Below are positions 1 through 11,645 of a DNA stretch of 64,000 nucleotides, piece by piece. The notes beneath the pieces are model-generated. The model worked only from the letters and a program-made list of their open reading frames with translations. It was not told the DNA's origin and made no database searches. How positions within the stretch are numbered: the first letter of the stretch is position 1; each line of letters opens with the position of its first letter. Source of the DNA: Nemertoderma westbladi (lineage: Eukaryota > Xenacoelomorpha > Nemertodermatida > Nemertodermatidae); contig JAUCBJ010007180.1 in the NCBI GenBank assembly GCA_032718475.1, positions 18,159 to 82,158 on the forward strand, in the 5' to 3' direction. A program made the translations under genes and the position numbers.

Positions 1-3000
1 TTTTGTCGCCGTGAAAGGGGTATGACTGAGGCAAAAATAATTAATTTGTGAAAATATGGATGCGTTTCAGTGTCTTGGACCAGTACGCGCTAATCCTCGA
101 CAGTCAGCTGGACAGGGAATTAGCCAAGCCTATCTATAATGCACCAATAACCTAAAATAATCGCACCATCAACTCTGTTACCACCTAGCCCAAAACAGAA
201 GTCAGACCACAGAACACAGGAACACCATAGGCCTATGGTAAGTAAATATGTTACCAATGGGAAACTGGTGGAATGCTAGGGCACACACACAGTACAAAAT
301 TTAAATAAGATTTTATGATTTGCAGTAATGTCGGAATTCTGCTCCACTTTCATAAGATGATAATTGATGTTAACGACATACTGACTAACAGGGGGTTGGT
401 ATGTATATATTAAATTAAATTAAAGGAAGAACAGGAGTCTTACACCCCCAATAAAAATATAGAATCAGTACATTTAGCCCAAAATATTTCTCGACCCCTA
501 GGGTCATCGAAGAACAACAAACACACAAACACAAAACAAATATAAATACATGCTAAACATACAGGTATGTGTCGCAACCCTAACCCTAAGCCTACCCGCC
601 ATGCACTAAATGATACCGTTAATAAACTGCACAATAGCTAAGCCTATATTATATAAGAAAATATATGACAATTTTGTCGCCGTGAAAGGGGTATGACTGA
701 GGCAAAAATAATTAATTTGTGAAAATATGGTTGCGTTTCAGTGTCTTGGACCAGTACGCGCTAATCCTCGACACCTCGACAGCTGGACAGGGAATTAGCC
801 AAGCCTATCTAAATGCACCAATGACCTAAAATAATCGCACCATCAACTCTGTTACCACCTAGCCCAAAACAGAAGTCAGACCACAGAACACAGGAACCCC
901 ATAGGCCTATGGTAAGTAAATATGTTACCAATGGGAAACTGGTGGAATGCTAGGGCACACACACAGTACAAAATTTAAATAAGATTTTATGATTTGCAGT
1001 AATGTCGGAATTCTGCTCCACTTTCATAAGATGATAATTGATGTTAACGACATACTGACTAACAGGGGGTTGGTATGTATATATTAAATTAAATTAAAGG
1101 AAGAACAGGAGTCTTACACCCCCAATAAAAATATAGAATCAGTACATTTAGCCCAAAATATTTCTCGACCCCTAGGGTCATCGAAGAACAACAAACACAC
1201 AAACACAAAACAAATATAAATACATGCTAAACATACAGGTATGTGTCGCAACCCTAACCCTAAGCCTACCCGCCATGCACTAAATGATACCGTTAATAAA
1301 CTGCACAATAGCTAAGCCTATATTATATAAGAAAATATATGACAATTTTGTCGCCGTGAAAGGGGTATGACTGAGGCAAAAATAATTAATTTGTGAAAAT
1401 ATGGATGCGTTTCAGTGTCTTGGACCAGTACGCGCTAATCCTCAACACCTCGTCAGCTGGACAGGGAATTAGCCAAGCCTATCTATAATGCACCAATAAC
1501 CTAAAATAATCGCACCATCAACTCTGTTACCACCTAGCCCAAAACAGAAGTCAGACCACAGAACACAGGAACCCCATAGGCCTATGGTAAGTAAATATGT
1601 TACCAATGGGAAACTGGTGGAATGCTAGGGCACACACACAGTACAAAATTTAAATAAGATTTTATGATTTGCAGTAATGTCGGAATTCTGCTCCACTTTC
1701 ATAAGATGATAATTGATGTTAACGACATACTGACTAACAGGGGGTTGGTATGTATATATTAAATTAAATTAAAGGAAGAACAGGAGTCTTACACCCCCAA
1801 TAAAAATATAGAATCAGGACATTTAGCCCAAAATATTTCTCGACCCCTAGGGTCATTGAAGAACAACAAACACACAAACACAAAACAAATATAAATACAT
1901 GCTAAACATACAGGTATGTGTCGCAACCCTAACCCTAAGCCTACCCGCCATGCACTAAATGATACCGTTAATAAACTGCACAATAGCTAAGCCTATATTA
2001 TATAAGAAAATATATGACAATTTTGTCGCCGTGAAAGGGGTATGACTGAGGCAAAAATAATTAATTTGTGAAAATATGGTTGCGTTTCAGTGTCTTGGAC
2101 CAGTACGCGCTAATCCTCGACACCTCGTCAGCTGGACAGGGAATTAGCCAAGCCTATCTATAATGCACCAATGACCTAAAATAATCGCACCATCAACTCT
2201 GTTACCACCTAGCCCAAAACAGAAGTCAGACCACAGAACACAGGAACCCCATAGGCCTATGGTAAGTAAATATGTTACCAATGGGAAACTGGTGGAATGC
2301 TAGGGCACACACACAGTACAAAATTTAAATAAGATTTTATGATTTGCAGTAATGTCGGAATTCTGCTCCACTTTCATAAGATGATAATTGATGTTAACAA
2401 CATACTGACTAACAGGGGGTTGGTATGTATATATTAAATTAAATTAAAGGAAGAACAGGAGTCTTACACCCCCAATAAAAATATAGAATCAGGACATTTA
2501 GCCCAAAATATTTCTCGACCCCTAGGGTCATCGAAGAACAACAAACACACAAACACAAAACAAATATAAATACATGCTAAACATACAGGTATGTGTCGCA
2601 ACCCTAACCCTAAGCCTACCCGCCATGCACTAAATGATACCGTTAATAAACTGCACAATAGCTAAGCCTATATTATATAAGAAAATATATGACAATTTTG
2701 TCGCCGTGAAAGGGGTATGACTGAGGCAAAAATAATTAATTTGTGAAAATATGGTTGCGTTTCAGTGTCTTGGACCAGTACGCGCTAATCCTTGACACCT
2801 CGTCAGCTGGACAGGGAATTAGCCAAGCCTATCTATAATGCACCAATGACCTAAAATAATCGCACCATCAACTCTGTTACCACCTAGCCCAAAACAGAAG
2901 TCAGACCACAGAACACAGGAACCCCATAGGCCTATGGTAAGTAAATATGTTACCAATGGGAAACTGGTGGAATGCTAGGGCACACACACAGTACAAAATT

Positions 3001-3014
3001 TAAATAAGATTTTA
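1..3014. repeat. 675-bp tandem satellite array, about 4.5 copies
   Basis: The same unit recurs with starts at 1, 672, 1346, 2021 and 2696, giving unit lengths of 671, 674, 675 and 675 bp, then a partial copy that stops near 3014. Copies are nearly identical, differing by scattered substitutions and short indels near the CAGCTGGACAGGG word. Each unit carries a CA run, an EcoRI site and a double CCCTAA word. The first copy starts at the window edge, so the array probably continues to the left. A 64-codon minus-strand frame recurs in every unit, but this follows from the repetition and shows no protein-like features. Confidence 0.97.
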
Positions 3015-3833
3015 TATACAGCTGTGATTGGCTGCTAAATATTTGACATCACTACGCAGTGCTCCAATAATTTCTTATATTGTTTTCTATGCCATTAATA
3101 TATACATTTAATCTCAATCATTTCACACGCCCGTATATCAATTGAAAGCGGAGAATCTTGCGCGTCTTTTTACACCACAATTAATTAAATTCATGATGAC
3201 GAACATTGATTAAATTAATCAATTCACAATTATAAACTTGCAGATTGCCTGGCCTTGTATGCAAGCACTCAACCATTTAGCCCTAGCCACCTATTACATT
3301 GCAGTATCGGATTAGGCCTAATGCTGTATTGTTGCTTAAGTTCATTAAGTTGAGTAAACCTCTGTACCACTCTTACACAACCGGTGACCGGTACACATTT
3401 CAACTTAATTAACTTAAAGCTGCAATACTGTACAGCAATACTCCGATACTAATGCATAATGCAATAGGTTGATAGGGCTAAGTGGTTGAGTGCTTATTGT
3501 CCAGATTCTCAATAATGTTCGACTATAGAGACCTACCTGGGTTTGGTGTCTAGAAAATGTCTTTGGTCTCGATGTAATGGCGATATTATATTAATCAAGT
3601 AACACGGAAGCAAATAAATTGAATTTAACAGTAGAATATCAAATATTATAACAAATAATTATAATAATATTATTGATAAAGAACAAAATACAAACAAACA
3701 AACGAAGTAATAATTTCCAGTCATTTAAAGTTAACCGGGGTTTTTACTCCTCACATGTGTAAAGTACGATGCTACAAAACAATTAATGTTAAAGAGAATA
3801 GAGTAAGGGCAATGCATTGAGCCTGTAGCTTTA
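3015..3833. repeat. AT-rich spacer containing a foldback repeat
   Basis: No gene is visible. Positions 3263-3350 and 3403-3495 form an imperfect inverted repeat with arms of about 90 bp and a 50-bp loop; both outer ends contain AAGCACTCAACCA or its complement. This looks like a small foldback or MITE-type element, but I could not define a target duplication. The rest is AT-rich with no visible coding or RNA signal. Confidence 0.6.
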
Positions 3834-4229
3834 TAGTAGTAGTAGTTTTATTGACCTAATATATATAACATTATACATAATTATAATATGATAGCGCAAG
3901 CACAACAATAACATATAGTCACACTGTTGACAATACTGGAAAAAAATCTTCAACCATTAATTAAGTCCATCTAATAGTAGTCGTTTAAAAATTATATAAC
4001 TTCACAAAAAGAAAAAAAAAAAAAATTGAATATTAATAGGTATCGGAGTATGTAAAGCCTGTAATACTTAGTACTGACCTCTGTATAATTGATACAGACA
4101 ACTTTATATTATTGCTAACTGCTAAATATATATCTCTAATACTTCTGTGATAAAACGGCACAAATAAGTATTATTTTTGTTAGAACAAAATAAATTGCTT
4201 AGACTTATACTAGTGGAATTTATTTCCTT

Positions 4230-6034
4230 ATATTTAGCTCGTAATTGATTAGTTAGTGGGCAATGTAGTAGGACGTGGGTTTCGTCTTGGATTGAGTTGT
4301 CGCACTGGCAAACTCAGAGCTCGCGTGGTTTGTGACTCCACCTTCCCGTTTCGACAGCTAGCCTGTGGGACATTAGTCTTATGCGACTAAAGCTAATTCT
4401 GAGGTTGTCTGGAACATATTGGGTACGATTCCTATAAATATCGTGACACTTCAGGTCCGGGTTCAATGTGTTGCGATATGTCAGGTACTTCGTTGCCACA
4501 GTGGGTTTTTCCAGGATTCTAGAACGAACTGTCGCCCAGGGGTCTGTATCGTCAAATCCCAATCATTCTGAATAAAGTGAAATCCAGGCGATTGACACAT
4601 TTCAATCCACATTTCAATGGCGCCTTGCACCTTTCAATAATTCAACAATTAAACGGGATTTCCATATCCGGGTTCTTAAGAATCGTTGTTATAAATGTCT
4701 TCCTAGCGTGCAATATTCGATATGACAATGGGGCAATGCCAGCTTCCATAAGGCACAGGTCAATTTGGTGTTTGAATACGAACTGATAGTAAGCATTTTA
4801 CCATTATATCGAAATACGTCTGTGTTACTCCAGTGCTGTCTGTAAACCATGATTCTGCACTATACAATAGCAAGGCCATCACGCAGGCTTCAAAGACTTG
4901 TCACTTGAATACAAACGGGACCCTATAATTTTTTGCACAAAAAATCGCAAATTTGTTCGCTGTTTCCTCCAACTTTGGTTCCAACAATTTAAACAGTGAT
5001 TGGTATCGGCCATCTCCTGTGAACATTGCGCCCAAATAAATATAATGTGTACACAGCTTAATAGTACAGTAGTGCCGTCGTAAGTTATCGGCTTACAAAC
5101 TTATTCGTTCCCATTAATGACGAAGAATTTTGTCTTTTTATCGTTTATTGACATGCCGTACAACTCACAATATTTGAATAAGTGAATATGTGAATAATTG
5201 AATATTTGACTTTCGTTCTAAGGATTTTAGGGTACAGGCAACGGGGTACTCGATCATAAGCCTTACTGAAATCCACAAATAAGACAAATAATCTATACTT
5301 TTTAGAGATAGCTAAATCAATTAACAATCGACATATAATAGAGACATAGAGATAGAGACATATAATGTGCTCTAAGCAACCTCTTCCTTTCTGTGCACCT
5401 GCCTGACACTTGTCTAGAAAAGCCCATAACAGAAACCATTTAGCTATAATAATATCAATGCATTTAGCCACGCTGGTCATTATTGAGATTCCGCGAAAGT
5501 TTCCACATATACTTCTAACTCCACTCTTAAAGACTGTAAAGAATTTACTCGTGTTCCACAATGGTGGTGCCCAACTGTAGTCAAATATTGCGTTGAATAT
5601 GGATAAGAGTAGCAGTAGCCATGAGCCCGGTAGAGATCCTATTAAGCCAGGGCAAATTCCAACATACCCCTTATTTGTGTTCAAATCGACTATTGCTTCT
5701 CCCAACTCTTGTTTAGACACGGATCATCTAAAACTGGAACATAAGGCGATTCTTTGAGGTCTTCCAGAGCAAGCGGACTTGGAGTCGAAGGGTTTAGAAG
5801 CAATTCGAAATGGGCTTTGAACTCGATATCAGTTGGGATATCATCACCCCTGTTACCATCATCTCCGGTCAATGTTTCGTTCCAGTCGAGTGATTTCCAG
5901 ATAGTGTGACTGTCTTTCGCTAACACCAATCTTTCCCAGCGACTTGCCGTTTCCCCAAGTTCATCTCGTTCTTTAATAGGATGGTTAACGTACAGGTTCG
6001 CACTTGAGCTCACTGCATGTGACATTGTATCCAA
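4230..6034 (-). pseudogene. LINE-1 ORF2, reverse transcriptase and C-terminus, internally deleted
   Basis: Segment 6034-5690 is the linker and 5720-5145 holds early reverse-transcriptase blocks (GNFRGISIMTSVAK, then QAGAQKGRG, then FVDFSKAYDRVPR with the first catalytic Asp). The next recognisable piece, SINDKKTKFF, normally follows the YADD box, so the catalytic YADD segment is missing, probably by an internal deletion near 5150-5200. Farther on, down to about 4250, another frame gives the thumb-like SAESWF block, RISFSRIRLMSHRLAVETGR and a terminal C-x-C...ETHVLLHC motif. Several stops and shifts are present. Confidence 0.75.
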
Positions 6035-6144
6035 TGCATCCTGGATGCCGACTACGGAATCAAATCTTATCTCAGGTGGGTATAAGCTTTACCTCTGAAA
6101 TTGATATAAGATAATTGGTATCATATTGGTATATTAGCATATTG

Positions 6145-7080
6145 TCATATTATTAGCATATTATCATATCGGCATAATTGGTATAAGATTACCTCTGACA
6201 ACTTAGTACAGTCTACCATTTTATGCGAACGGGTTTTCCGATCCACTTTGAGAATCTCATATGTTGCAGATGAAAAAGACTGCTCTGCACGCTGTAGAAG
6301 GAAATCGATATCAGGGTGAAACCAAGTCGATGAGTCGAGAGAAACACAAACTGGTGCATGATCTGATCCACTAAAAGTCTTGTCAACATGAACATTAGAA
6401 ACGAATGGTAGGCAGGGCCAGTTTGTGATACAAAGATCCAATTCAGAAACCCATCTCCTCCCTTTCTGGTATGACAATCCTCCACCTAACTGTGTTTCCT
6501 CTGTCTGTAGGTGATTATAAACAAGCGAATCTGTAGCGGCACATAAACCGAGTAAGTTTCGCCCGCTGGTATTTACAACTGTATCAACAATATTTACATA
6601 TTTCAGTTTCGCTAAGTTATTGTTTGGCAGCGACGGAGTCCCCTCCCAAGCATTAAAGTCTCCCACCACAATGCAAAATTTTTCTGTATTACATGTTAAT
6701 TTCCCATGTAATGATGCGAAAACGGCAGGGTTATAGTACGGCGAGTCGGATGGATCTAGCACCCACCGAGCAAAAGTTCAGGGAAACAAGTCAATCAAAA
6801 ACAGCCATATCTGCCCTTCCCTATCACAGTCGATCAATTTAACAAATGGTAGAAGATTTCTCTTCAGTAGTAGCAGTGCCCCTCCACGATGAGCCGCAGG
6901 TTTTGAACGGCTCATAAAGCACTCATAACCCGCAACCACAACTTTTCCAACAGTTTTAGTTTCGAACAAAAAAACGATATCAAAATCAGAGATCCTATTA
7001 ATAATTGTAGTCCTTTAGTCCTGCAATATTCCAGCTACATATTGAAACAGATTCTAAATTGCTCTGCTGCGCTGCACAAT
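6145..7080 (-). pseudogene. LINE-1 ORF2, AP-type endonuclease domain, broken
   Basis: The minus strand from about 7060 begins with a SWNIAGL-type start like other APE endonucleases. It continues through a block with HRGGALLLLKRNLLPFV (6778-6969), then shifts frame. The next frame (6762-6145) contains VVGDFNAWEG, a Ser-Glu-Leu-Asp-Leu block and SDHAPVCVSL, which match the catalytic Asp/Asn, the substrate-positioning Asp and the terminal Asp-His of the endonuclease/exonuclease/phosphatase fold. In active elements this domain nicks the target DNA to prime reverse transcription. Frameshifts and stops mark this as a relic. Confidence 0.8.
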
Positions 7081-7138
7081 CCTAGCGGAGCTACACATTA
7101 AACTTATCGATAACAATGCCATCCCTTAACACCACTCG

Positions 7139-7808
7139 TCACCTATAATCATAGTGGATTTCCGAGCCTTCATTTCCAGCTTTCAATCGCTCATCGTGAA
7201 CACAATAATGTAACCGAGCTTCTTCCTTCCTTATTAGGGGGTGCTCATCCTTCCGAATATAAACTTTCGCATAGGACTGAGAGTCCTTTAGATTCTTTGC
7301 AGATTTTAAAACATCTGTTCGCGTTTTCAGATTGCGGAAGCACACCAACAGGGGCCTGCACCTCGCACTGCCTGTAACATTGCTGGGGTGGGTATGGTTC
7401 CTGTTGCCTAGCCTTGACACTTCCAATTCATCTGCCGCGGTAGGACAATTTATAGCTTGAAGAATAGATTTCACTCGATCTTTGTTTCCCGTGTCAGTTT
7501 CGGATTCATGTTCTGAAACCCCGGAAAAAAACGAGATTATGACTACGCTCCTTGGAATCAGCATCATCCAGGTATGTCTGCTGGGCATTGATGATCTTAT
7601 AAGCTTGGTCGAGGTCTTTTGATAGTATATTGACAGTCTCTTTAAGTGCGGAGATTTGCCGGACCTCCTTGCGAAGAACCTTGATCTCGCGCAGGATAGT
7701 TTCAAGTCCACAATTAATTCCACCATCATGATTATGGGATGAGGCGATGGTACCACCGTTGCTTGGTCCTGCACTCCGTATAAACCTAACGCCAATTCTA
7801 TTGCACAT
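7139..7808 (-). pseudogene. LINE-1 ORF1 (coiled-coil RNA-binding protein), frameshifted
   Basis: The first part (7808 to about 7509) encodes about 100 residues with a heptad-like stretch (ILREIKVLRKEVRQISALKE) typical of the trimerising coiled coil of LINE ORF1 proteins. The reading frame then shifts near 7510 and continues to 7139 with a conserved-looking block (RPLLVCFRNLKTRTDVLKSA) that resembles the RRM-like nucleic-acid binding part of such proteins. In the family this protein coats the element RNA. The shift makes the copy non-functional as it stands. The start at 7808 is the first ATG of the coiled-coil frame. Confidence 0.7.
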
Positions 7809-7900
7809 TAGTCAGTTTGTTTATTTGAGAGTCAGATAACACTCGAACATCATTTAGAGTATTGATTGTTACGGAGACCGACTTTTTAGATTTTTCTTGT

Positions 7901-8349
7901 GCCATTTACAATAATTAATTATATTTATTGTAGTCCTGCAGTCCACAGTCAGGCTTGATGAAGACCCTATATAATACATTGCCGAGACCATACAATGGGT
8001 AATAGCAACCAATAGCCAGCCTATGGAGCTGCAGAAACTGAACTGGTAGTCACGCGATGAGCATATAGCATATACACCCATACTAATGTGCAGTAACGCC
8101 GCCTAGACTTACAAATCCGGTATTTAAGTCAAGTTGACTGTATATATATATAACAAAGCTAGGTGGCATCAGGCCACAATCAACCTATATCAGGCCACAA
8201 TCAACCTTAACAATGTAAATGGAACCTTAAACTTAAATCGAGCGAAATAAGTAAACGAAAACCGCAAAGAACACTTTTGCATTAACACCCCGGAATGGCA
8301 CATTACGGTAGATGCTATCTTCCAACTGGGAAGATAGCATGGGGGGGAG
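7901..8349. other. Non-coding stretch ending in a hairpin and G-rich tract
   Basis: No gene is seen. 8312-8323 and 8329-8340 form a perfect 12-bp stem (ATGCTATCTTCC and its complement) with a 5-base loop, directly followed by the purine run GGGGGGGAG at 8341-8349. A purine run followed by TGTTA is the usual polypurine tract/LTR junction of Ty3/Gypsy-type elements, which is why the next segment is listed as a possible LTR. The remainder may be the 5' region of LINE-1. Confidence 0.4.
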
Positions 8350-9340
8350 TGTTAGCGGATCCAATTCAATATGCATTTCCGACCCACAAAATGGGAGGGG
8401 GAGCCAATTTACCAAGTTGGCCATTAAGGTATCCAATAGGGCATATCAGAAAGAAGATGATGCAATAGGGCCAGCTGAGCAGTGGATTAACAATCCACCT
8501 TTGTGGCTAGAGGCTAACAAAGGGCCTAAGGGAGGTAGATTCAGGGCGTACGTGGTGAGCTGACCAATGGGAGGCCAGGACATGTCGGGTTTTAAGAAGT
8601 GTATCAGTTGGATGCCAATAATGTGTAAGCCTAAAAGCAATGTATTTCCCGTTTGTGTATGTATATATTAACGGTTATGAGGTTTGGTTTATTGTCCAGT
8701 TGGCCTTTATTCCATGTAAAGGTAAAATAGTTTTCCACCGCTACGCTATGCTGTTGTAAGAGGATTCAATTCTGCCGCATTACCCTCATAAAATGGAAAG
8801 TGGCGTTTTCAGTAATATATTGGAGATACGAGATTAGCAGTAACTAATCTTGTATCACAACCAACATCGGGGACTACACAAACCCCAAAGCCACACAAAA
8901 GGAGGTCAGAGGTCAAACCACCTCGGAAGGGGTGACAGCTAGCAGGGGCCAGTGACAGGGGGGAAACACTCCCAGAGAGTGGAGAGGCGTGAAGTAGGTT
9001 GTTAGCCAATAGGGGCGAGGGAGAACATCCACTAGGTGAAAGGCCACAGTAGTATAGAAGTAATTATACATATATTATGCCGTTACCGGTCTGGTTATTC
9101 AGTTACTTAGTTATTGGTTTCTAGTGCAGACCGGTGACATCCTTCACCATCACCAATACTGCTATACCGCATACCATACCGGTTTGATTATTCACTACTC
9201 TATTGTGCTATTATTATTAGGCTACTATTATTGTGCTACTATTATTACTACTATTATTACATCAAGAGACAACATCGAACTCCCATTGTTTTTCCCACAT
9301 CGGCCTCGGCCAAGCTGCCAGCACCACCCCTAGGACAAAA
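8350..9340 (+). repeat. Possible LTR or LTR-retrotransposon 5' region
   Basis: The segment starts TGTTAGCGG right after a purine tract, includes a TATA-like GTATATATTA near 8660 and ends in a pyrimidine-rich region before the gag-like frame. A weakly similar start, TGTTACGAGATT after GGGGGGAA, occurs at 11797. I found no matching second LTR and no clear tRNA primer site, so boundaries are guesses. Confidence 0.3.
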
Positions 9341-9622
9341 CGGTGACGCGTAATTACTTTATCCGGTCGGGATCCCTTGATCCTGTCACAGTGAAGGATT
9401 CCCAACTGTACTGAACTGTGACTGCCAGATGCCAGCAAAGATGAGCACAGGAGAACCCCGATTATTAGAGGGAGAGAGAACGCCGCCGCGGACCCTGGAC
9501 GACACCAACCAAACGATCCAGCCCCGACGAGACGGTATCGGCCAGCGACGCCGGATTCGCCAACGAGGGACGATCCGGTAGCCCAAGCGGAGGGCGGCCG
9601 TCTACCACGAGGAAGGGACGAG
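9341..9622 (+). other. Leader ahead of the gag-like frame
   Basis: GC-rich stretch with short frames in more than one phase (an ATG at 9441 runs about 46 codons). It may hold the true start of the following protein, displaced by a frameshift. Nothing else is identifiable. Confidence 0.25.
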
Positions 9623-10132
9623 TTGACGCACGATGGCGGTCGGAGTACCGAAGTCGCCGGCCAGCCACAGGCCAAGGGCGACGGACGGCCCACCGGAACG
9701 GCGATGGTGGGGCCGCCGGTACGACGCCGGACCAGGAGAGGAGGAGGAGATGTCGGCGAAGAGGACGTCGGGACCAGCGATCGGCTACGACGGGCCTACA
9801 ATGACACCAAGAAACTATTACAGGAGGCCAGAGAGGGAGGAAAGGTAAACCAGAGAAAGTTAAACCAATGGCTAGGTGAGTCGAATAAACACTTTTGGTA
9901 TCTAGTTCGTTTTGGGCAGGGAGAACTGGCGAGTGAGAGAGCAAGGGGGGTCGCCACCGAACTATTCGAACTGTGGCGATCCGGGGTTATGGAGCCTGAA
10001 ATAGTGTACATAGGGCCGTATTTAGCAGATGCCAGGGGAATTAAGCTAGTGGGCTGGGCAGATCCGCACGAGGGCGAACCCGAGGTTAACCCCGAGGATT
10101 CGGTCTCGTCCCAGAAAGCGGGGGAAAGTTAG
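9623..10132 (+). CDS. Unidentified gag-like protein, N-terminal part
   Basis: A 169-residue frame. The first 50 residues are Arg/Gly/Pro-rich. From about residue 55 there is a helical, charged region (RRAYNDTKKLLQEAREGGKV) and a block ending in WADPHEGEPEVNPEDS. I do not recognise a family. Its position after a possible LTR and before a long charged coiled coil suggests the structural (gag) protein of an LTR retrotransposon without visible pol. The frame from 10203 lies in another phase, so the unit is probably frameshifted. The ATG is the first in this frame; an upstream start in another phase is possible. Confidence 0.4.
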   Translation: MTHDGGRSTEVAGQPQAKGDGRPTGTAMVGPPVRRRTRRGGGDVGEEDVGTSDRLRRAYNDTKKLLQEAREGGKVNQRKLNQWLGESNKHFWYLVRFGQGELASERARGVATELFELWRSGVMEPEIVYIGPYLADARGIKLVGWADPHEGEPEVNPEDSVSSQKAGES

Positions 10133-10202
10133 TAGGACAGAGAGGCGACGGGAGTCCGTCGCGACCGATAAGTCCGCTACATCCTCCGCAAAAGAAAGAA
10201 GG

Positions 10203-10636
10203 GTGTTAGAAATAGATCTGGCGTGTCAATTAGACATGGTGGCGCTAGACCAGAAAGAATTAGAGAGGCAGTCGGGTGAGGGAACTGCGTTGTTAGAGAA
10301 AGAGAGGGAGTTGGCGAGGGAGTGTAGAGAGAGGGCCGAGAGGGTGGCGAGAAATTGTAGAGAGCAAGAAGAGAGAGAGGCAGAGGAACGTAAAGAGCGA
10401 GAGACGAGAGTAGAGAACGAGCGTAGAGAGTGGGTGGTGAGAGAAACAGAATTAGCGAACCAGAGTTTACGAGAGGATAGAGAGAGAGAGCGGGAAAGCG
10501 CATGCGGGATGATATGCATGCCCGGTTAAGGGGGCTTATGCAATATCAGGCCAAGCAGAAGTGCCGACTAGAACTGGCGCAATTGGGATTATTTGAGTGT
10601 GAGGCTGGCTCGGGTAGTATTTATGAGGAGCCATAA
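10203..10636 (+). pseudogene. Unidentified gag-like protein, coiled-coil C-terminal part
   Basis: From 10203 the frame encodes about 100 residues extremely rich in Glu and Arg with heptad spacing, predicted to be a long charged coiled coil. Near 10500 the coding signal passes to the next phase (ATG at 10502) and ends at about 10636 with LFECEAGSGSIYEEP before TAA. With the frame ending at 10132 it looks like one ancestral protein of about 330 residues broken at two points. No nuclease, polymerase or zinc knuckle is seen nearby. Function is unknown; a self-assembling gag-type role is an inference from composition and context. Confidence 0.4.
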
Positions 10637-11132
10637 GTAATGGAAACGTTTGTTAATACCCCACTTACAGGCACCGGACGACAGAACCAGAACTCTTCCA
10701 GGCAATCAGAATATCCAGCTTTAGGAGTGCAACCTCAGCGAATTCACTGAGGAATTAACTCCAGGAGCCAAGGTCGAAGTCCATGAACAGAGAGCTCGAG
10801 TTCTGAAGGTGTGAATGGATAACGAGTTTGCACAACTACAACTTGACAGACTATAACTTAACAAACCCGATGGACAAAAGCATCAAGAAATGGAGACAAA
10901 AAGGGAAGTGCAAGTGTGAAAAGGAGAGGCCGAAAACGGAAAAGAGAAGCAGAAATGAAAGTGGATATGCAAAAGAGAGGCCGAAATGGAAGATCGAGAC
11001 GCAAAAAGAAGAGCGGAGATGATAGTGCATCATAGGGTCCAGAATTCTAAGCAATCTGCTTCAGGTAGGTGGCACTCTGATAGCCAAGACTGGTAGCCAA
11101 CCTCTTATCCTGCTGCACCTGCAAAAGGACAG
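10637..11132. other. Purine-rich non-coding stretch
   Basis: AG-rich sequence around 10880-11020 keeps a short open frame because of composition (Lys/Arg/Glu-only translation). I see no supportable gene or site. Confidence 0.4.
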
Positions 11133-11645
11133 TTGATTGGATACTGGCAACAGGCAGGGACATACTTGGACTGCCCAAACAATCCTGTTGTATGCACAAC
11201 TCTTTGTAACCACTTTGCATTCCTGATGACCGATCCTGAAAAGGATTGCGAAAGGCGAGTGGACATGCGGAGGGTCAAAAGTCTTGACAGGGTTAGACTT
11301 GGACTTCCCAAGTAGTCTGCTGTCTGGCGTTATTACGACCCTGGAAAGGACTCAGAATGAGCTGGTAGCAGTGGATCCGCAAAGAAACAACAGACACTGA
11401 GCCAAGCCACTCTGCATTCCTGATGACCAATCCTGAAAGGGATTGCAAGGGGCAAGCAGACACACAGAGGGTCAAAAAGCTCAAACTACTAGACTAGGAC
11501 TGCCCAAGCAGTCTGCCTTTCTGGTGTTATTACGGGTATTATTATCTGGTGTTACGTGATGTTAAGTGTTAGCAGTGGATCTGTGGAGGAATGACAGACA
11601 CTGAGCCAATCCGCTTTGATTTCCTGATGACCGATATACGACCAC
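11133..11645 (+). repeat. Degenerate tandem repeat, unit about 195-205 bp, about 2.5 copies
   Basis: The word TTCCTGATGACC recurs at about 11219, 11413 and 11620, each preceded by a CAGACACTGAGCCAA-type block or its relative, and in the first two units followed by GGATTGC and a GGACTKCCCAAGYAGTCTGC word. Copies are diverged and contain indels. This may be the untranslated tail of the upstream gag-like element. Confidence 0.7.

Larger units (their letters stand above)
3834..7900 (-). mobile_element. Degenerate non-LTR retrotransposon (LINE-1)
   Basis: Reading the minus strand, a coiled-coil ORF1, an AP-type endonuclease, reverse transcriptase blocks and a C-terminal cysteine/histidine motif follow in the order expected for an APE-type non-LTR element. 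The likely 3' end is near 3834-3855, where the minus strand reads AATAAAACTACTACTACT, a short trinucleotide tail behind an AATAAA word. The element is about 4 kb, shorter than an intact copy would be, because the catalytic centre of the reverse transcriptase has been deleted. Clade is unresolved (CR1/L2-like group is plausible). Confidence 0.85.

Noticed and set aside
576-589. Telomere repeat in the satellite
   Set aside because: Only two CCCTAA words per unit, embedded in unique monomer sequence; not a telomeric array.
440-2658. A 64-codon minus-strand frame repeated in four satellite units
   Set aside because: It recurs only because the satellite repeats; the translation is a low-complexity Cys/Phe/Leu stretch and the remaining units vary freely around it.
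1-3014. CRISPR-like array
   Set aside because: The unit is 675 bp and fully repetitive, without short repeats separated by unique spacers, and the window is eukaryotic.
8331-9009. Pair of complete Ty3/Gypsy LTRs at 8350 and 11797
   Set aside because: Both follow purine tracts and start TGTTA, but beyond the first 30 or so bases they are not alike, so they are not the two LTRs of one element.
10828-11022. Lys/Arg/Glu-only plus-strand frame
   Set aside because: Open because of purine-rich composition; no other support.
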